Shown: positions 32,234-41,433, counted from the first letter of the stretch. The stretch is 64,000 nucleotides of DNA from Larkinella knui (GCF_003858645.1 NZ_RQJP01000005.1:620001-684000), one strand, 5' to 3'. The notes: a model not told the origin generated them from the sequence alone. Numbers and translations are program-made.

Positions 32234-32878
32234 ATGAGAACACTTTCCAAACTGGCAGTGTATTCACTGCTTTCTACCGCGTTGTTCAGTGCTTGTAGCC
32301 GTCCGTACGCAACCTACCAGAAAATGCCGGTTGAACGTTTTGGCAGCCGTCAGGAAGTTCCGGCCGTTCAGTCAACGGTATCAACGAAGGAAGACGTAGC
32401 GGTGGCAGCGGTAGAAACCCCGGCTGTGACCCCCGCCGAGCAGGCAACTCCTCTGACAGCTGCTGCTGCACTGAAAAACGTTGAACAGAAATTACAGGAA
32501 ACCGTAGCTCGCAACGACAATAAACTCGCTGGCAACAAAAAGCTTGAGAAGCGGATGGCCCGTGTTCAGAGCCTGCTGGCCGAAGCGAGTGCGAAGGCGG
32601 CAACATCGACCGATAAAACAACTTCTTCAGCCGTGACCTCTACGCACAAAATGAATTTGGCGGAGCGGATGATGATGAAGAAAGTCGACAAAAAAATTAA
32701 AAATTCACTGGCACCGGACGCGGCAAAAGAAATGAGCCGGACGCTCCGGGCGGGTATCGTCATCGCCATCATCGGGTTAATCTTATCGCTTCTGGGCGGT
32801 GTTTTATCGCTGATTGGTGTTTTGATGCTCATTGCCGGTCTGGTTCTGATCCTGGTCGATGTGCTCGCTCAGGCCTAG
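32234..32878 (+). CDS. tandem paralogous lipoprotein 2 with C-terminal membrane hairpin
   Basis: 214 residues. Lipobox LFSAC, then SRPYATYQKMPVERF, a Val/Thr/Ala-rich stretch, NKLAGNKKLEKRMARVQSLL and NLAERMMMKKVDKKIKNSLAP, all aligned with its neighbour, and again two C-terminal hydrophobic segments (about 172-190 and 192-210). The lipobox-proximal and NLAER-VDKKIK segments are conserved while the linker differs, indicating duplication with selection on both ends. It has its own 220-base upstream region after a terminator, so the two are probably expressed separately. Confidence 0.8.
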   Translation: MRTLSKLAVYSLLSTALFSACSRPYATYQKMPVERFGSRQEVPAVQSTVSTKEDVAVAAVETPAVTPAEQATPLTAAAALKNVEQKLQETVARNDNKLAGNKKLEKRMARVQSLLAEASAKAATSTDKTTSSAVTSTHKMNLAERMMMKKVDKKIKNSLAPDAAKEMSRTLRAGIVIAIIGLILSLLGGVLSLIGVLMLIAGLVLILVDVLAQA

Positions 32879-33030
32879 CATCCCGTAAACGCAGTCAAAG
32901 GCCGGATTGTAAAACGGTCCTGGTCGCTCAAATAGTTGGCGTAGTGATCGGCCCTCGGGCTGGTTACTACGCCAAACTGTTTTTGTGACTTTCGGGTTAG
33001 TACTATACACCTTTTTAAATCAGTTGAAAA

Positions 33031-33759
33031 ATGAGCGATAAACCGGTCCTTGTGCTGATTCATGGTCACGGCGTGGATGCTTCCATCTGGAACCCTTTGC
33101 AGGACGGTCTGACTACCGAATACCGCATTGTCAAACCTGACCTTTCTGAACTATCTAGCCACGAGACGATTGAGGCCTACGCGGAGGAGTTGTTTAGTAG
33201 GGTGCAACCCGCTAATCAACAGCCGGTTGTGCTGGTCGGGCATTCGATGGGCGGGTATATTGCGCTGGCTTTTGCTGAACTCTATCCCGAACTCGTTGGC
33301 GGATTGATACTGCTCAATTCGACGGCTTTTGCCGACAATGAAGATAAAAAACAAGCCCGCCAGAAAGCCGTTGCGCTGATGCAGGCGAATGGTTCGCGGC
33401 CCTTTATCGAACAAACCGTTCCCAAGATGTTTGGGGAATCATTCAGTAAAGGCCATCCCGATGAAATTAAACGCTATGTGGAGCGGTTTTCAGAACTGCC
33501 GTCAAACGCCCTCATTGCGGGCGTAAAGGCCATGGCTTCGCGACCGGACCGCGTCCACATCCTGCAAAATGCTTCGTTTCCGGTACTGATCATAGCCGGA
33601 AAACAGGATCAAATCATACCGTTTGAAAAGAGCCAGGAGTTGTTTGAGTCGGTTTCCACGGCACAAACCATTGCGTTGGAAAGTGCCGGTCATTTGGGTA
33701 TGGTTGAAAGCCCGGACGACGTTTTAAGGGCCATTCAAAATTTTGTGGCTCCTCGTTAA
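33031..33759 (+). CDS. alpha/beta-fold hydrolase
   Basis: 242 residues, no signal peptide. HGHGVD oxyanion region near residue 10, nucleophile elbow GHSMGG (serine near 71), a cap with FIEQTVPKMFGESF, catalytic aspartate in IAGKQDQIIPF and histidine in ESAGHLGMVE. Complete triad for an esterase/lactonase-type hydrolase of the 3-oxoadipate enol-lactonase-like group; substrate unknown. Stands alone between the lipoprotein pair and the arginine genes. Confidence 0.88.
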   Translation: MSDKPVLVLIHGHGVDASIWNPLQDGLTTEYRIVKPDLSELSSHETIEAYAEELFSRVQPANQQPVVLVGHSMGGYIALAFAELYPELVGGLILLNSTAFADNEDKKQARQKAVALMQANGSRPFIEQTVPKMFGESFSKGHPDEIKRYVERFSELPSNALIAGVKAMASRPDRVHILQNASFPVLIIAGKQDQIIPFEKSQELFESVSTAQTIALESAGHLGMVESPDDVLRAIQNFVAPR

Positions 33760-33980
33760 GCCTATCGATGTCTTTTTTCTTTCGGTTGGCTTGCGCTCCT
33801 GATGGTGGGCAAGCGATCAGCGGATCTACAATCCGGCCCTTCGGCACTCCATTTTATAAAAAGCAGGTAATCAGACCCGTTTTTTACATTTTTAGCAAAG
33901 ATTTACCGCCAGAATGCGTAAAATTGCAGGCTAATTAGGAATCATCTTAAAGTAAGTAATTCGCATAATCCAGGTTCAAA

Positions 33981-35108
33981 ATGCTTTTCAACGTATATCC
34001 TCTCTACGACATCGAACCCATTCGGGCGCAGGGCAGTTATTTATGGGACACCAAAGGTGACCGTTATCTTGATTTATACGGTGGTCACGCGGTTATTTCG
34101 GTAGGACATACCCACCCAAAATACGTCAGGGCGTTGACGGAGCAGTTGAACCGGATTTCGTTTTATTCCAATTCGGTCCGGATTCGGCAGCAGGAAGAAC
34201 TGGCTGAAAAACTGAGCCTCATGGCGGGTTATCCGGACTACGCGCTGTTTTTGTGTAATTCCGGGGCCGAAGCCAACGAGAATGCGCTGAAACTGGCTTC
34301 GTTTCATACAGGCCGCAAAAAAGTGGTGGCGTTCACCAAGTCATTTCACGGGCGCACCGCCGGTGCGGTAGCGGTTACGGACAATCCGGCCATCGTGGCG
34401 CCCATCAACTACAACGACCACGTTTCCTTCCTGCCTTTCAACGACATCGCAGCCGCTCAGGCTGGTATTACCGACGAAATCTGTACCGTCATCATTGAAG
34501 GAATTCAGGGCGTGGGCGGCATTCAGGTGGCAACCGATGAATTCCTGCAAGCCCTGCGTCAGAAGTGCGACGAAACGGGCACGATCTTGATTTTAGACGG
34601 TGTTCAGTGCGGGTATGGCCGTTCGGGAAAATTTTTCTCCCACCAGTTCAGCGGTATTACACCGGATCTGATTACGATGGCGAAGGGCATGGGCAACGGT
34701 TTTCCGATTGGTGGCGTGCTGATTTCGCCCAAATTCAAAGCGACGTACGGGTTACTCGGAACCACCTTCGGCGGAAACCATCTGGCCTGTACGGCCGGGA
34801 TTGCGGTATTGGACATCATGCAGGAAGAGGGACTGATCGAAAATGCGGCCCAAATCGGCGATTATATTATGGACGGTGTCCGTCAGATTGGCGGTTATAA
34901 AGACCTGCGGGGCCGGGGTTTGATGATCGGCATCGAATATGATTTCCCCGTCGACTCACTGCGAAATTCTTTGCTGTTCGAACACCGCATCTTTACGGGC
35001 GTAGCTGGTAAAAATACCATTCGGTTGTTGCCCTCGCTGGCGTTGGGCCGGGTGGAAGTGGATCTGTTTCTGGAAGCGTTGAGCAAAGAAGTGCGCGTAA
35101 TTTCTTAA
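33981..35108 (+). CDS. argD: acetylornithine (N-acyl-ornithine) aminotransferase
   Basis: 375 residues, PLP fold type I class III. N-terminal GSYLWDTKGDRYLDLYGG, NSGAEANENALKLA, FHGRTAGAVAVTD and the PLP-binding lysine in TMAKGMGNGFPIG (near residue 234). Converts N-acyl-glutamate semialdehyde to N-acyl-ornithine. First of three consecutive arginine genes; 27 bases before argF'. In Bacteroidota with the succinylated pathway the substrate is the N-succinyl form; see the argF' entry. Confidence 0.93.
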   Translation: MLFNVYPLYDIEPIRAQGSYLWDTKGDRYLDLYGGHAVISVGHTHPKYVRALTEQLNRISFYSNSVRIRQQEELAEKLSLMAGYPDYALFLCNSGAEANENALKLASFHTGRKKVVAFTKSFHGRTAGAVAVTDNPAIVAPINYNDHVSFLPFNDIAAAQAGITDEICTVIIEGIQGVGGIQVATDEFLQALRQKCDETGTILILDGVQCGYGRSGKFFSHQFSGITPDLITMAKGMGNGFPIGGVLISPKFKATYGLLGTTFGGNHLACTAGIAVLDIMQEEGLIENAAQIGDYIMDGVRQIGGYKDLRGRGLMIGIEYDFPVDSLRNSLLFEHRIFTGVAGKNTIRLLPSLALGRVEVDLFLEALSKEVRVIS

Positions 35109-35135
35109 CCGCTTTAACCTGACTTTGCTACAAGA

Positions 35136-36083
35136 ATGACCAATTTTTTAGCGTACGACGACGTAACTGATTTGAATGCCCTCATTCAGGAGGGCCTGAA
35201 TGCCAAACAGAATCCTTTTGCCGATCAGGCCCTGGGCCACAACAAAACCATTGGCCTGATCTTCTTCAATTCCAGTTTGCGTACCCGAATGAGCACCCAA
35301 AAAGCCGCTCAGAACCTCGGAATGAACGTAATCATGATGAACGTGGGGCAGGATAGCTGGGGACTGGAGATGGAAGAAGGCACGGTTATGAACGGAGATA
35401 AAGCCGAACACGTCAAGGAAGCGGCTGCCGTTGTTGGGAAATACTGTGATATCGTTGCCGTCCGGGCCTTTGCCGGCTTGAAAGACCGGGAGCAGGACTA
35501 CCGAGAAGTGGTGATGAATCAGTTCAAAAAATACGCCGGGGTTCCCATTATCAATCTCGAATCGGCTACCCGGCATCCTCTGCAATCGCTGGCCGACTGC
35601 ATCACCATCGAAGAATTCAAAGTGCGGAAACGTCCTAAAATCGTGCTGACCTGGTTGCCGCATTTCAAACCGCTGCCGCAGGCCGTTGCCAACTCGTTTT
35701 GTGAGTGGATCAACCACACGGATGCGGAGTTTGTGGTAACCCATCCCGAAGGGTACGATCTGGCTCCGGAATTTGTCGGTAACGCCCGGGTGTCCTACAA
35801 CCAAAACGAAGCTTTTGAAGGAGCCGATTTTATTTACGGTAAAAACTGGTCATCCTACCAGCACTATGGGCAGGTATTGACACAAGATCCGTCGTGGATG
35901 GTGACGATGGATAAAATGCGCCTGACCGACAACGGTAAATTCATGCACTGTTTGCCGGTTCGGCGAAATATGAAAGTAACGGACGAGGTGCTGGACAGCC
36001 CGCAGTCGCTCGTTATCGAACAGGCCGCCAACCGCGAATGGTCGGCGCAGGCCGTATTGAAAGGCGTATTACAGAGTTTATGA
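35136..36083 (+). CDS. argF': N-acyl-ornithine carbamoyltransferase (ArgF'; N-succinyl type likely)
   Basis: 315 residues. The carbamoyl-phosphate loop reads SSLRTRMS (46-53) rather than the STRT of ordinary ornithine carbamoyltransferase, and the ATRHPLQSLAD, LTWLPHFKPLPQAVANSF, HCLPVRRN motifs are those of the acyl-ornithine family found in Xanthomonas and Bacteroides. At the residue known to set acetyl versus succinyl preference (Glu92 in Xanthomonas, Pro90 in Bacteroides fragilis) this protein has Ala90 (GDKAEH), so N-succinyl-ornithine is the likelier substrate. Its TGA overlaps the argB start (ATGA), indicating coupled translation. Confidence 0.9.
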   Translation: MTNFLAYDDVTDLNALIQEGLNAKQNPFADQALGHNKTIGLIFFNSSLRTRMSTQKAAQNLGMNVIMMNVGQDSWGLEMEEGTVMNGDKAEHVKEAAAVVGKYCDIVAVRAFAGLKDREQDYREVVMNQFKKYAGVPIINLESATRHPLQSLADCITIEEFKVRKRPKIVLTWLPHFKPLPQAVANSFCEWINHTDAEFVVTHPEGYDLAPEFVGNARVSYNQNEAFEGADFIYGKNWSSYQHYGQVLTQDPSWMVTMDKMRLTDNGKFMHCLPVRRNMKVTDEVLDSPQSLVIEQAANREWSAQAVLKGVLQSL

Positions 36084-36877
36084 AAAGCCTCATTATCATA
36101 AAAATAGGCGGTAACGTCATCGATAATCCCGACGCGCTGAAACAGTTTTTGACTTCGTTCCGTGGTATTTACGGTCACAAAATTTTGATCCACGGGGGTG
36201 GAAAAATAGCGACCCAGGTGGCCGAAAAACTGGGAATACAGACCACGATGGTCGATGGTCGCCGGATTACGGATCAGCCCATGCTCGACGTGGTAACGAT
36301 GGTGTATGGCGGTCTGGTTAACAAGCAGATTGTCGCTCAGTTACAGGCTATTGGCGTCGATGCCATCGGACTCACGGGAGCCGATGGAAATACCGTGCTG
36401 TCGAAAAAACGGGCCGTTGGCAACATCGACTACGGCTTTGTTGGTGATATTGAAGAAGTAAATTCCGGCCAGATTCAGTATTTTATCCGGCAGAACCTGG
36501 TCCCGGTTTTTGCCCCGTTAACCTACGACCGTTCGGGAAGTTTGCTGAATACCAACGCCGACACGATGGCATCGGCCATTGCGGTCGATATGGCCATTCG
36601 CAACGAAACAACGTTGGTCTACTGTTTCGAGAAGAAAGGCGTTCTGGCGGACCCGAACAATGAAGACAGCGTACTTGCTGAGTTGACCCCCGAAAGTTAT
36701 GCCAATTACAAAAGCCAGGGTGTTATCAGCAAAGGCATGATTCCAAAGCTGGACAATGCGTTCAGCGCACTCGAAAAGGGCGTCAGGAAAGTCATTATCT
36801 GCCACGCCAATCAGGTAGCCGAAGCCGTGAGTGGGAGTGGTGTCGGAACGGTTTTAAGTTTGGGTACTCAGGAGTGA
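36080..36877 (+). CDS. argB: N-acyl-glutamate kinase (acetylglutamate kinase family)
   Basis: 265 residues from ATG at 36080, which overlaps the argF' stop by four bases; an earlier in-frame start at 36038 would overlap much more and adds nothing conserved. Amino-acid kinase fold: KIGGNVIDN at the start, HGGGKIATQVAEKLGI, GRRITD, GLTGADG, and NTNADTMASAIA. Phosphorylates N-acetyl- or N-succinyl-glutamate. Ends ten bases inside the converging NlpC/P60 gene. Confidence 0.93.
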   Translation: MKSLIIIKIGGNVIDNPDALKQFLTSFRGIYGHKILIHGGGKIATQVAEKLGIQTTMVDGRRITDQPMLDVVTMVYGGLVNKQIVAQLQAIGVDAIGLTGADGNTVLSKKRAVGNIDYGFVGDIEEVNSGQIQYFIRQNLVPVFAPLTYDRSGSLLNTNADTMASAIAVDMAIRNETTLVYCFEKKGVLADPNNEDSVLAELTPESYANYKSQGVISKGMIPKLDNAFSALEKGVRKVIICHANQVAEAVSGSGVGTVLSLGTQE

Positions 36878-37416
36878 ACCACCCGCCGGATGCCGACGTA
36901 GCGCTGTTGGTAGTAACTCGCGTGCAGCCAGTCGTAGCGCACCCCGCCGTTCCAGGCCGAATGGATAAATTTGATGCGGTCGCCCACAATTTCGACAATC
37001 ATGCCGACGTGGCCAATGTGACTGCTGCGTGAACTGTGGCCTTTGAAGAAAATAAGGTCGCCGGGCTGGGCTACTTCCTGATCGATTTTGACACCGACAT
37101 TGCCCTGGGCGGCACTCGAATGGGGCAGCGTGATCCCGAATTTACTGAAGCAAAACCGGGTAAAACCGGAGCAATCGAAGCCGCGGGGAGACGAACCGCC
37201 GGAGCGATACCGCGAAGAAATGTACTTTTTGGCGTAACCGAGGATGTCGTGAACCAGCGGAATGCGATCATAAAAAGCCGTTTCATGATCGGTGGTATCG
37301 GCCCGAATGGCGCGGGGTGCCGGATGCTTTTTAACGATTCGTTTTAGCGGGCGATGGGCTTGAGCAATGCCAAACGAGACAACGCAAAGCGCCGTCAGGA
37401 GCACTTTTCTAATCAT
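36868..37416 (-). CDS. secreted NlpC/P60-family cysteine hydrolase
   Basis: 182 residues. Signal peptide 1-20 (cleavage after AQA), a short basic linker, then the NlpC/P60 domain from about 56. Catalytic cysteine C82 (GFDCSGF), histidine H136 (HIGHVGM) and third polar residue H152 (FIHSAWNGG) are all present. The family cuts stem peptides of peptidoglycan between D-Glu and the diamino acid. The last ten bases overlap the end of argB on the other strand. Confidence 0.92.
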   Translation of the reverse strand: MIRKVLLTALCVVSFGIAQAHRPLKRIVKKHPAPRAIRADTTDHETAFYDRIPLVHDILGYAKKYISSRYRSGGSSPRGFDCSGFTRFCFSKFGITLPHSSAAQGNVGVKIDQEVAQPGDLIFFKGHSSRSSHIGHVGMIVEIVGDRIKFIHSAWNGGVRYDWLHASYYQQRYVGIRRVVHS

Positions 37417-37647
37417 AAATTAGTAGGTCAAGTCAAGTTTCGATTCCTAAAAATAGAACCGTTAACTAAAAAGTCCAAACAATTTACTGTTTTTTACACC
37501 CTGGTAACAAATAAAAAATGGAAGGCATTTGGAATTGAAAGGGCGTAAGAGGGCCTGTAATTCGCTGAGGGCAAGTGCGTTTTAGGGTTCGTTAAGTCTA
37601 TAAAAATGGAGGATCACTTTATCCGGATTTTAACCGCTTCCTAAAAA

Positions 37648-38619
37648 TCAGTTTGGCTGCATTTCGAGTAAAATAATTTGCGTCCACTGGTTTTTGCCGG
37701 TATTGTCGTCGGAAATAACAACCAGAATTTTTTTGCCATCTTCGTCTTCACCCCACGCCATCGCTTCGACATTGTCAGGTCGAAAACCGTTCCGCCCGTT
37801 GAAGTCGAACGCCGGTTTATCTTTCCGTTTGATCAATTTCCGATTGGCTTCGTCCACCTGCGCTTCATACAGTTTCGCCGTAACGGTTTTCGTCGTTTTC
37901 TCGTAACAGCGCTCCAGAACGAGCAAGCGGTTTTCGTCACCCGGTATGGAAATCATTTCCGACACTCCGCCGAGTGCTTCATTGGCATCAACCGGGCAGA
38001 TATTCCGGTCGATGCCGTAACTGAATTCGGCGTCGAACACCACAGATCCGTTTACTTTTTTATACCGGTAAAAATGAATCAGGGCACTGTCCACGCTGGC
38101 TTCGTCCCTCGATCCGGCTTCGGGCGCCACCCACAGGTACTGAGACGTTACGGCCAGTGCTTCGATGCCTTTATTGGTGGCGGGCAGGGGCATGGCGCGG
38201 GGCAGAGGTACCCGCTCAAATGACTCACCGGGCCGTGGAATCGCGTGTTGTTTAAAGCCGACGTAGGACTCTGTATCGTTTTCTACGGCGAAAAAATACG
38301 TATCCGATGCCGCATCATACCGCACGGCTTCCAAAAATAAACCCGTCTGAAAGCTCGAATCCGGCTCGCAGACCCAATCGGTCAGTTGGTGAATGTTTCG
38401 AAACAGGAAATACTGACCGCGATCGCCCGCCAATTGCCATTCCTGTCGTTCCCGAATGTAGTCCATCCCGGAGATATTGTGCAGGTTGCGGCTGCGGGGC
38501 AGCGTGAGGTAGTCTTTGAATGTGAAGGAGACGGTTTGACTTTGGGCAAAGGAAACCGTAATCAACCCAACAAGTGGGATCAGAAGCCGTTTTACAAAAC
38601 CGTATGAAGAAGTCTTCAA
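37648..38619 (-). CDS. secreted phytase-like (esterase-like activity) domain protein
   Basis: 323 residues with a signal peptide (about 1-27, ending SFAQS). Beta-propeller-like body with NISGMDYI, TNKGIEALAVT, EALGGVSEMISIPGDENRLLVLER and DNVEAMAWGEDEDGKKILVVISDDN; the repeated N-x-E-A-h-A and S-D-D-N motifs are those of the family named esterase-like activity of phytase. Activity is not proven for most members. Downstream of the metalloprotease gene region on the same strand order (transcribed toward 37648); 230 bases separate it from the NlpC/P60 gene. Confidence 0.75.
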   Translation of the reverse strand: MKTSSYGFVKRLLIPLVGLITVSFAQSQTVSFTFKDYLTLPRSRNLHNISGMDYIRERQEWQLAGDRGQYFLFRNIHQLTDWVCEPDSSFQTGLFLEAVRYDAASDTYFFAVENDTESYVGFKQHAIPRPGESFERVPLPRAMPLPATNKGIEALAVTSQYLWVAPEAGSRDEASVDSALIHFYRYKKVNGSVVFDAEFSYGIDRNICPVDANEALGGVSEMISIPGDENRLLVLERCYEKTTKTVTAKLYEAQVDEANRKLIKRKDKPAFDFNGRNGFRPDNVEAMAWGEDEDGKKILVVISDDNTGKNQWTQIILLEMQPN

Positions 38620-38659
38620 TTGAATCGGAGCCGTATATACTGACGCAAGATAGAAAATT

Positions 38660-39454
38660 TCATTCCTTTTTCTGATGGGCTGATCTCTCTATTTGCTGAT
38701 AAACGGCTTCAAAATCTTCGCCTTTCTGAATCGCTTCGACCAGCGTTACCAAACCCTGCCGCCCCACCACCGACAACCAGCGCGACACTTCCCGCCCGGC
38801 GGTCATATACGCCAGCATGACCCGGTTGGTATTGCCGGAGAAAAAATCCTGTAACGATTCCAGTTCGTTCAGTTGCAGAACAATTTGCTGCCCGAGCGAC
38901 TGTTGCTGCCACTGATCGTGGAATTCTTCGTAACGGCGCAGGCTGTCAGTTGCCGTCGTAAACCGCTGATCAATCATCAAGGCCAACCCTTCGTTGAACC
39001 ACTGTGGAATCTGACGCTGCGTGGTCAACCAACCCAAACGGGTAAAAATTTCGTCGTGGCACATCTCGTGGGCCAGCACGTCGGGATTCCGGCCATACGG
39101 ATTGATGATGATCCAGGAGTCTCCCCAAGGTGTTCCCAGGCTGCAGCCGGCCCCTTCGTCGTCGTGACAATACCGTTCGTATTGTTCCGGCGTTTGACAG
39201 AAAACCACCCTTGCATGACCTTTTGCCGGACTTTTCCACAGGGTTTGGATCCGCTTTTTTGCCTCATTGATTTCAAACAGTAAATACACCCGCTGGTGTT
39301 TCGGAGTAGTTTTGTCGACCCAGACCTGGCTGTTAACCTGCTGAAATTCAGAAGAGTGCTCGATGAGTTGACAACGAAAAATCTGCGGAAATGCCGCAAA
39401 GTAGGCCAGCGGTAAAATCAGCAGAAATAAACAAAAGCGGATAAGCCAACGCAT
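38660..39454 (-). CDS. membrane-anchored gluzincin-like zinc metalloprotease (HExxH)
   Basis: 264 residues from ATG at 39454; an upstream in-frame GTG at 39478 would add eight residues before the membrane helix and is less likely. One N-terminal membrane helix (about 4-22). The core has HEMCH as the zinc motif, and about 20 residues later WFNEGLAL supplies the third ligand (NEGLA), as in gluzincins of the M1/MA-like clan. Upstream GTPWGDSWIIINPYG is probably an edge strand. C-terminal region is helical and Gln/Glu-rich. Not assigned to a named family. Confidence 0.65.
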   Translation of the reverse strand: MRWLIRFCLFLLILPLAYFAAFPQIFRCQLIEHSSEFQQVNSQVWVDKTTPKHQRVYLLFEINEAKKRIQTLWKSPAKGHARVVFCQTPEQYERYCHDDEGAGCSLGTPWGDSWIIINPYGRNPDVLAHEMCHDEIFTRLGWLTTQRQIPQWFNEGLALMIDQRFTTATDSLRRYEEFHDQWQQQSLGQQIVLQLNELESLQDFFSGNTNRVMLAYMTAGREVSRWLSVVGRQGLVTLVEAIQKGEDFEAVYQQIERSAHQKKE

Positions 39455-39499
39455 TGGTATGAAATCAATCGTGAACACCTATGAAAGCAGATACCGGTT

Positions 39500-40777
39500 T
39501 CACACGTGCTGCTGATTGATGATTAGTTCCGCCACTTTTCGTCCGGTTTGCATGGCGGCATTGAGCGATGGATAGGCGGTTTGGTCTCCGCACTGAAAAA
39601 TGTGTTCAGCCTGTTGCAAGGGGGCATGCCTGGTGCCCGGCAGGTAGGCGGGCAGGGCTTCGGGAAGGTGGTAGGTTTTCAGCCAGCGCCACTGGGCCAC
39701 TTCCGCACCAAACCACCCCACCAGTTCTTTCTGAATCCGTTCGGCCAGCGCGCCCTCATTCACCACCTCAAGACCCTGCGTACTGACCGAAATCAACGCC
39801 TGACCGTCGGGCGCGTAGGAGGGGGCCACGTCGTTCAGAATGGCGAGGTTGTGAATGGCCGATTGCCGGTTTGCATTCAGTAAAAGCAGTTTTTTAGTGC
39901 CGGATTGATTTATTTTTGGCGATTGGGCAGCGGCAAAATAGGTGTTGGTGGTGGAAGTAAACGATCGTTTTGGCGTTTCCGTACCCAGCAGACGACTGGC
40001 GGCCGAGGCATCGACGGCCAGCACAATGGCGTCGGCCCGAACGGTTTCTCCGGTTTCCAGATACAGCGTCGAATCCCGAATTTGCCGCACCGGCGAATTC
40101 AGCCGGATCTGGGCCGGATTCAGTCGCCCGGCCAGTTGCTGCGGGATGGCTGCCATGCCAGCCGCCGGAACCGCAGCATCGCCGGAGTAGAAATTCCTGA
40201 AACAGAACTGGAAAAAATTACTCGAGGTCACCAGCGCATCCTCCAGAAATATACCGCCAAAAAAGGGCCGGAAAAACCGGTTGATGATTTGGTTTGAAAA
40301 ACCGAATGTTTCGAGAAAAGTCGCTGTATCAGTGGCCTCCTGATTGAAAAACTCGTCGGTCGACAACCCCGCCACGTGCCTTATCAACTCGATGATCCGC
40401 AGTTTATCACCAAACGTTCCCACATCAGAAGCCAGGGTCTGGAATAGACCCGACGGTTCGCGAAGCGGATTGATAAACGGAATCCACTGAGCCGAATTTC
40501 GGTCGGTTGGGTGATGAATTAGGGCCCCCGACCGAAAACGTTGTAACTTTAGCGCGCTGTAATCCAGTAGTTTACGTGTTTCGGGATAAGCCGTCAGCAA
40601 GATCTGAAACCCCCGGTCGAGCCGAAAACCGTCGACAACATCCGTGCGGATGCGCCCGCCGACACCATCGGATGCTTCCAGCAGGGTGGCTTCAATACCG
40701 GCTTGACGGAGGTAAACGGCGCAGGTCAGGCCGGCCATGCCTGCTCCCACAATGACTACGGATGGTTTGGACTGCAT
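39500..40777 (-). CDS. FAD-dependent amine oxidase/phytoene-desaturase-like oxidoreductase
   Basis: 425 residues. GAGMAG at 11-16 with the following E-A-S-D-G-V-G-G-R forms the dinucleotide-binding fold; RLDRGFQIL and the C-terminal IFQCGDQTAYPSLNAAMQTGRKVAE (in two pieces FQCGDQT and SLNAAMQTG) is the FAD ribityl/closing motif. No signal peptide. Substrate unknown; the sequence is nearest in style to carotenoid/protoporphyrinogen-type flavoproteins. Divergent from the pabA-like gene, sharing an 80-base upstream region. Confidence 0.82.
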   Translation of the reverse strand: MQSKPSVVIVGAGMAGLTCAVYLRQAGIEATLLEASDGVGGRIRTDVVDGFRLDRGFQILLTAYPETRKLLDYSALKLQRFRSGALIHHPTDRNSAQWIPFINPLREPSGLFQTLASDVGTFGDKLRIIELIRHVAGLSTDEFFNQEATDTATFLETFGFSNQIINRFFRPFFGGIFLEDALVTSSNFFQFCFRNFYSGDAAVPAAGMAAIPQQLAGRLNPAQIRLNSPVRQIRDSTLYLETGETVRADAIVLAVDASAASRLLGTETPKRSFTSTTNTYFAAAQSPKINQSGTKKLLLLNANRQSAIHNLAILNDVAPSYAPDGQALISVSTQGLEVVNEGALAERIQKELVGWFGAEVAQWRWLKTYHLPEALPAYLPGTRHAPLQQAEHIFQCGDQTAYPSLNAAMQTGRKVAELIINQQHV

Positions 40778-40828
40778 CAGGTTTCAGTTCTATTTTTTAC
40801 AAAAATACAGGTTACCGGATAGGATGAT

Positions 40829-40836
40829 TACTTTTG
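40829..40836 (+). promoter_or_regulatory. possible -7 box of the pabA-like gene
   Basis: TACTTTTG, a full match to TAnnTTTG, 21 bases before the start codon. The upstream TTG is not evident, so moderate support only. Confidence 0.35.
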
Positions 40837-40857
40837 CTCTTTTAGTTTATCGTCAAC

Positions 40858-41433
40858 ATGCATTTACTGGTACTGGACAACCTCGATTCGTTCACTTACA
40901 TGCTCGTCGATTACCTGAAGCAGGCGGGGGCCACGTGCCGCGTGGTGCGCAACACGACGTCACTGGACGAACTAACGGCGGAAGCGTACGACGGCGTCGT
41001 TTTGTCGCCCGGCCCCGGAACACCCCGGCAGGCGGGTTGTCTGCTAAATGTGATTGAACACTACCACGACCAACTTCCGATGCTGGGTGTTTGTTTGGGG
41101 CATCAGGCCCTGGGCGAGTACTTCGGAGCGCAGTTGGTGAAGGCCATCAAACCCATGCACGGCAAATTGTCGATGGTTAGGAAACAGACCGATGATGCTT
41201 TATTAATGAACCTGCCCCGCGAATTCAGGGTTACCCGGTATCATTCGCTGGTGCTGGTTGATCTGCCTACGGAATTGATCCCGCTGGCGGCAACGATTGA
41301 GGGCGAAAATATGGCATTTCGACATCGTAATTTACCACTTTGGGGCATTCAGTTTCACCCCGAAGCGGCATTGACCGAGTGCGGATTAGAAATATTAAGA
41401 AATTGGATTACCTTTGTGAAAACAACTAAATAG
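40858..41433 (+). CDS. pabA: glutamine amidotransferase of anthranilate/aminodeoxychorismate synthase
   Basis: 191 residues, class I amidotransferase. LDNLDSFTYMLVDYL at the N-terminus, LSPGPGTP, nucleophile C79 in LGVCLGHQA, and H167/E169 in FHPEAAL. It releases ammonia from glutamine for PabB or TrpE. No pabB or trpE is adjacent, so it could serve folate or tryptophan synthesis or both; the symbol is chosen because the trp operon is absent. Preceded by a -7-like box. Confidence 0.8.
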   Translation: MHLLVLDNLDSFTYMLVDYLKQAGATCRVVRNTTSLDELTAEAYDGVVLSPGPGTPRQAGCLLNVIEHYHDQLPMLGVCLGHQALGEYFGAQLVKAIKPMHGKLSMVRKQTDDALLMNLPREFRVTRYHSLVLVDLPTELIPLAATIEGENMAFRHRNLPLWGIQFHPEAALTECGLEILRNWITFVKTTK

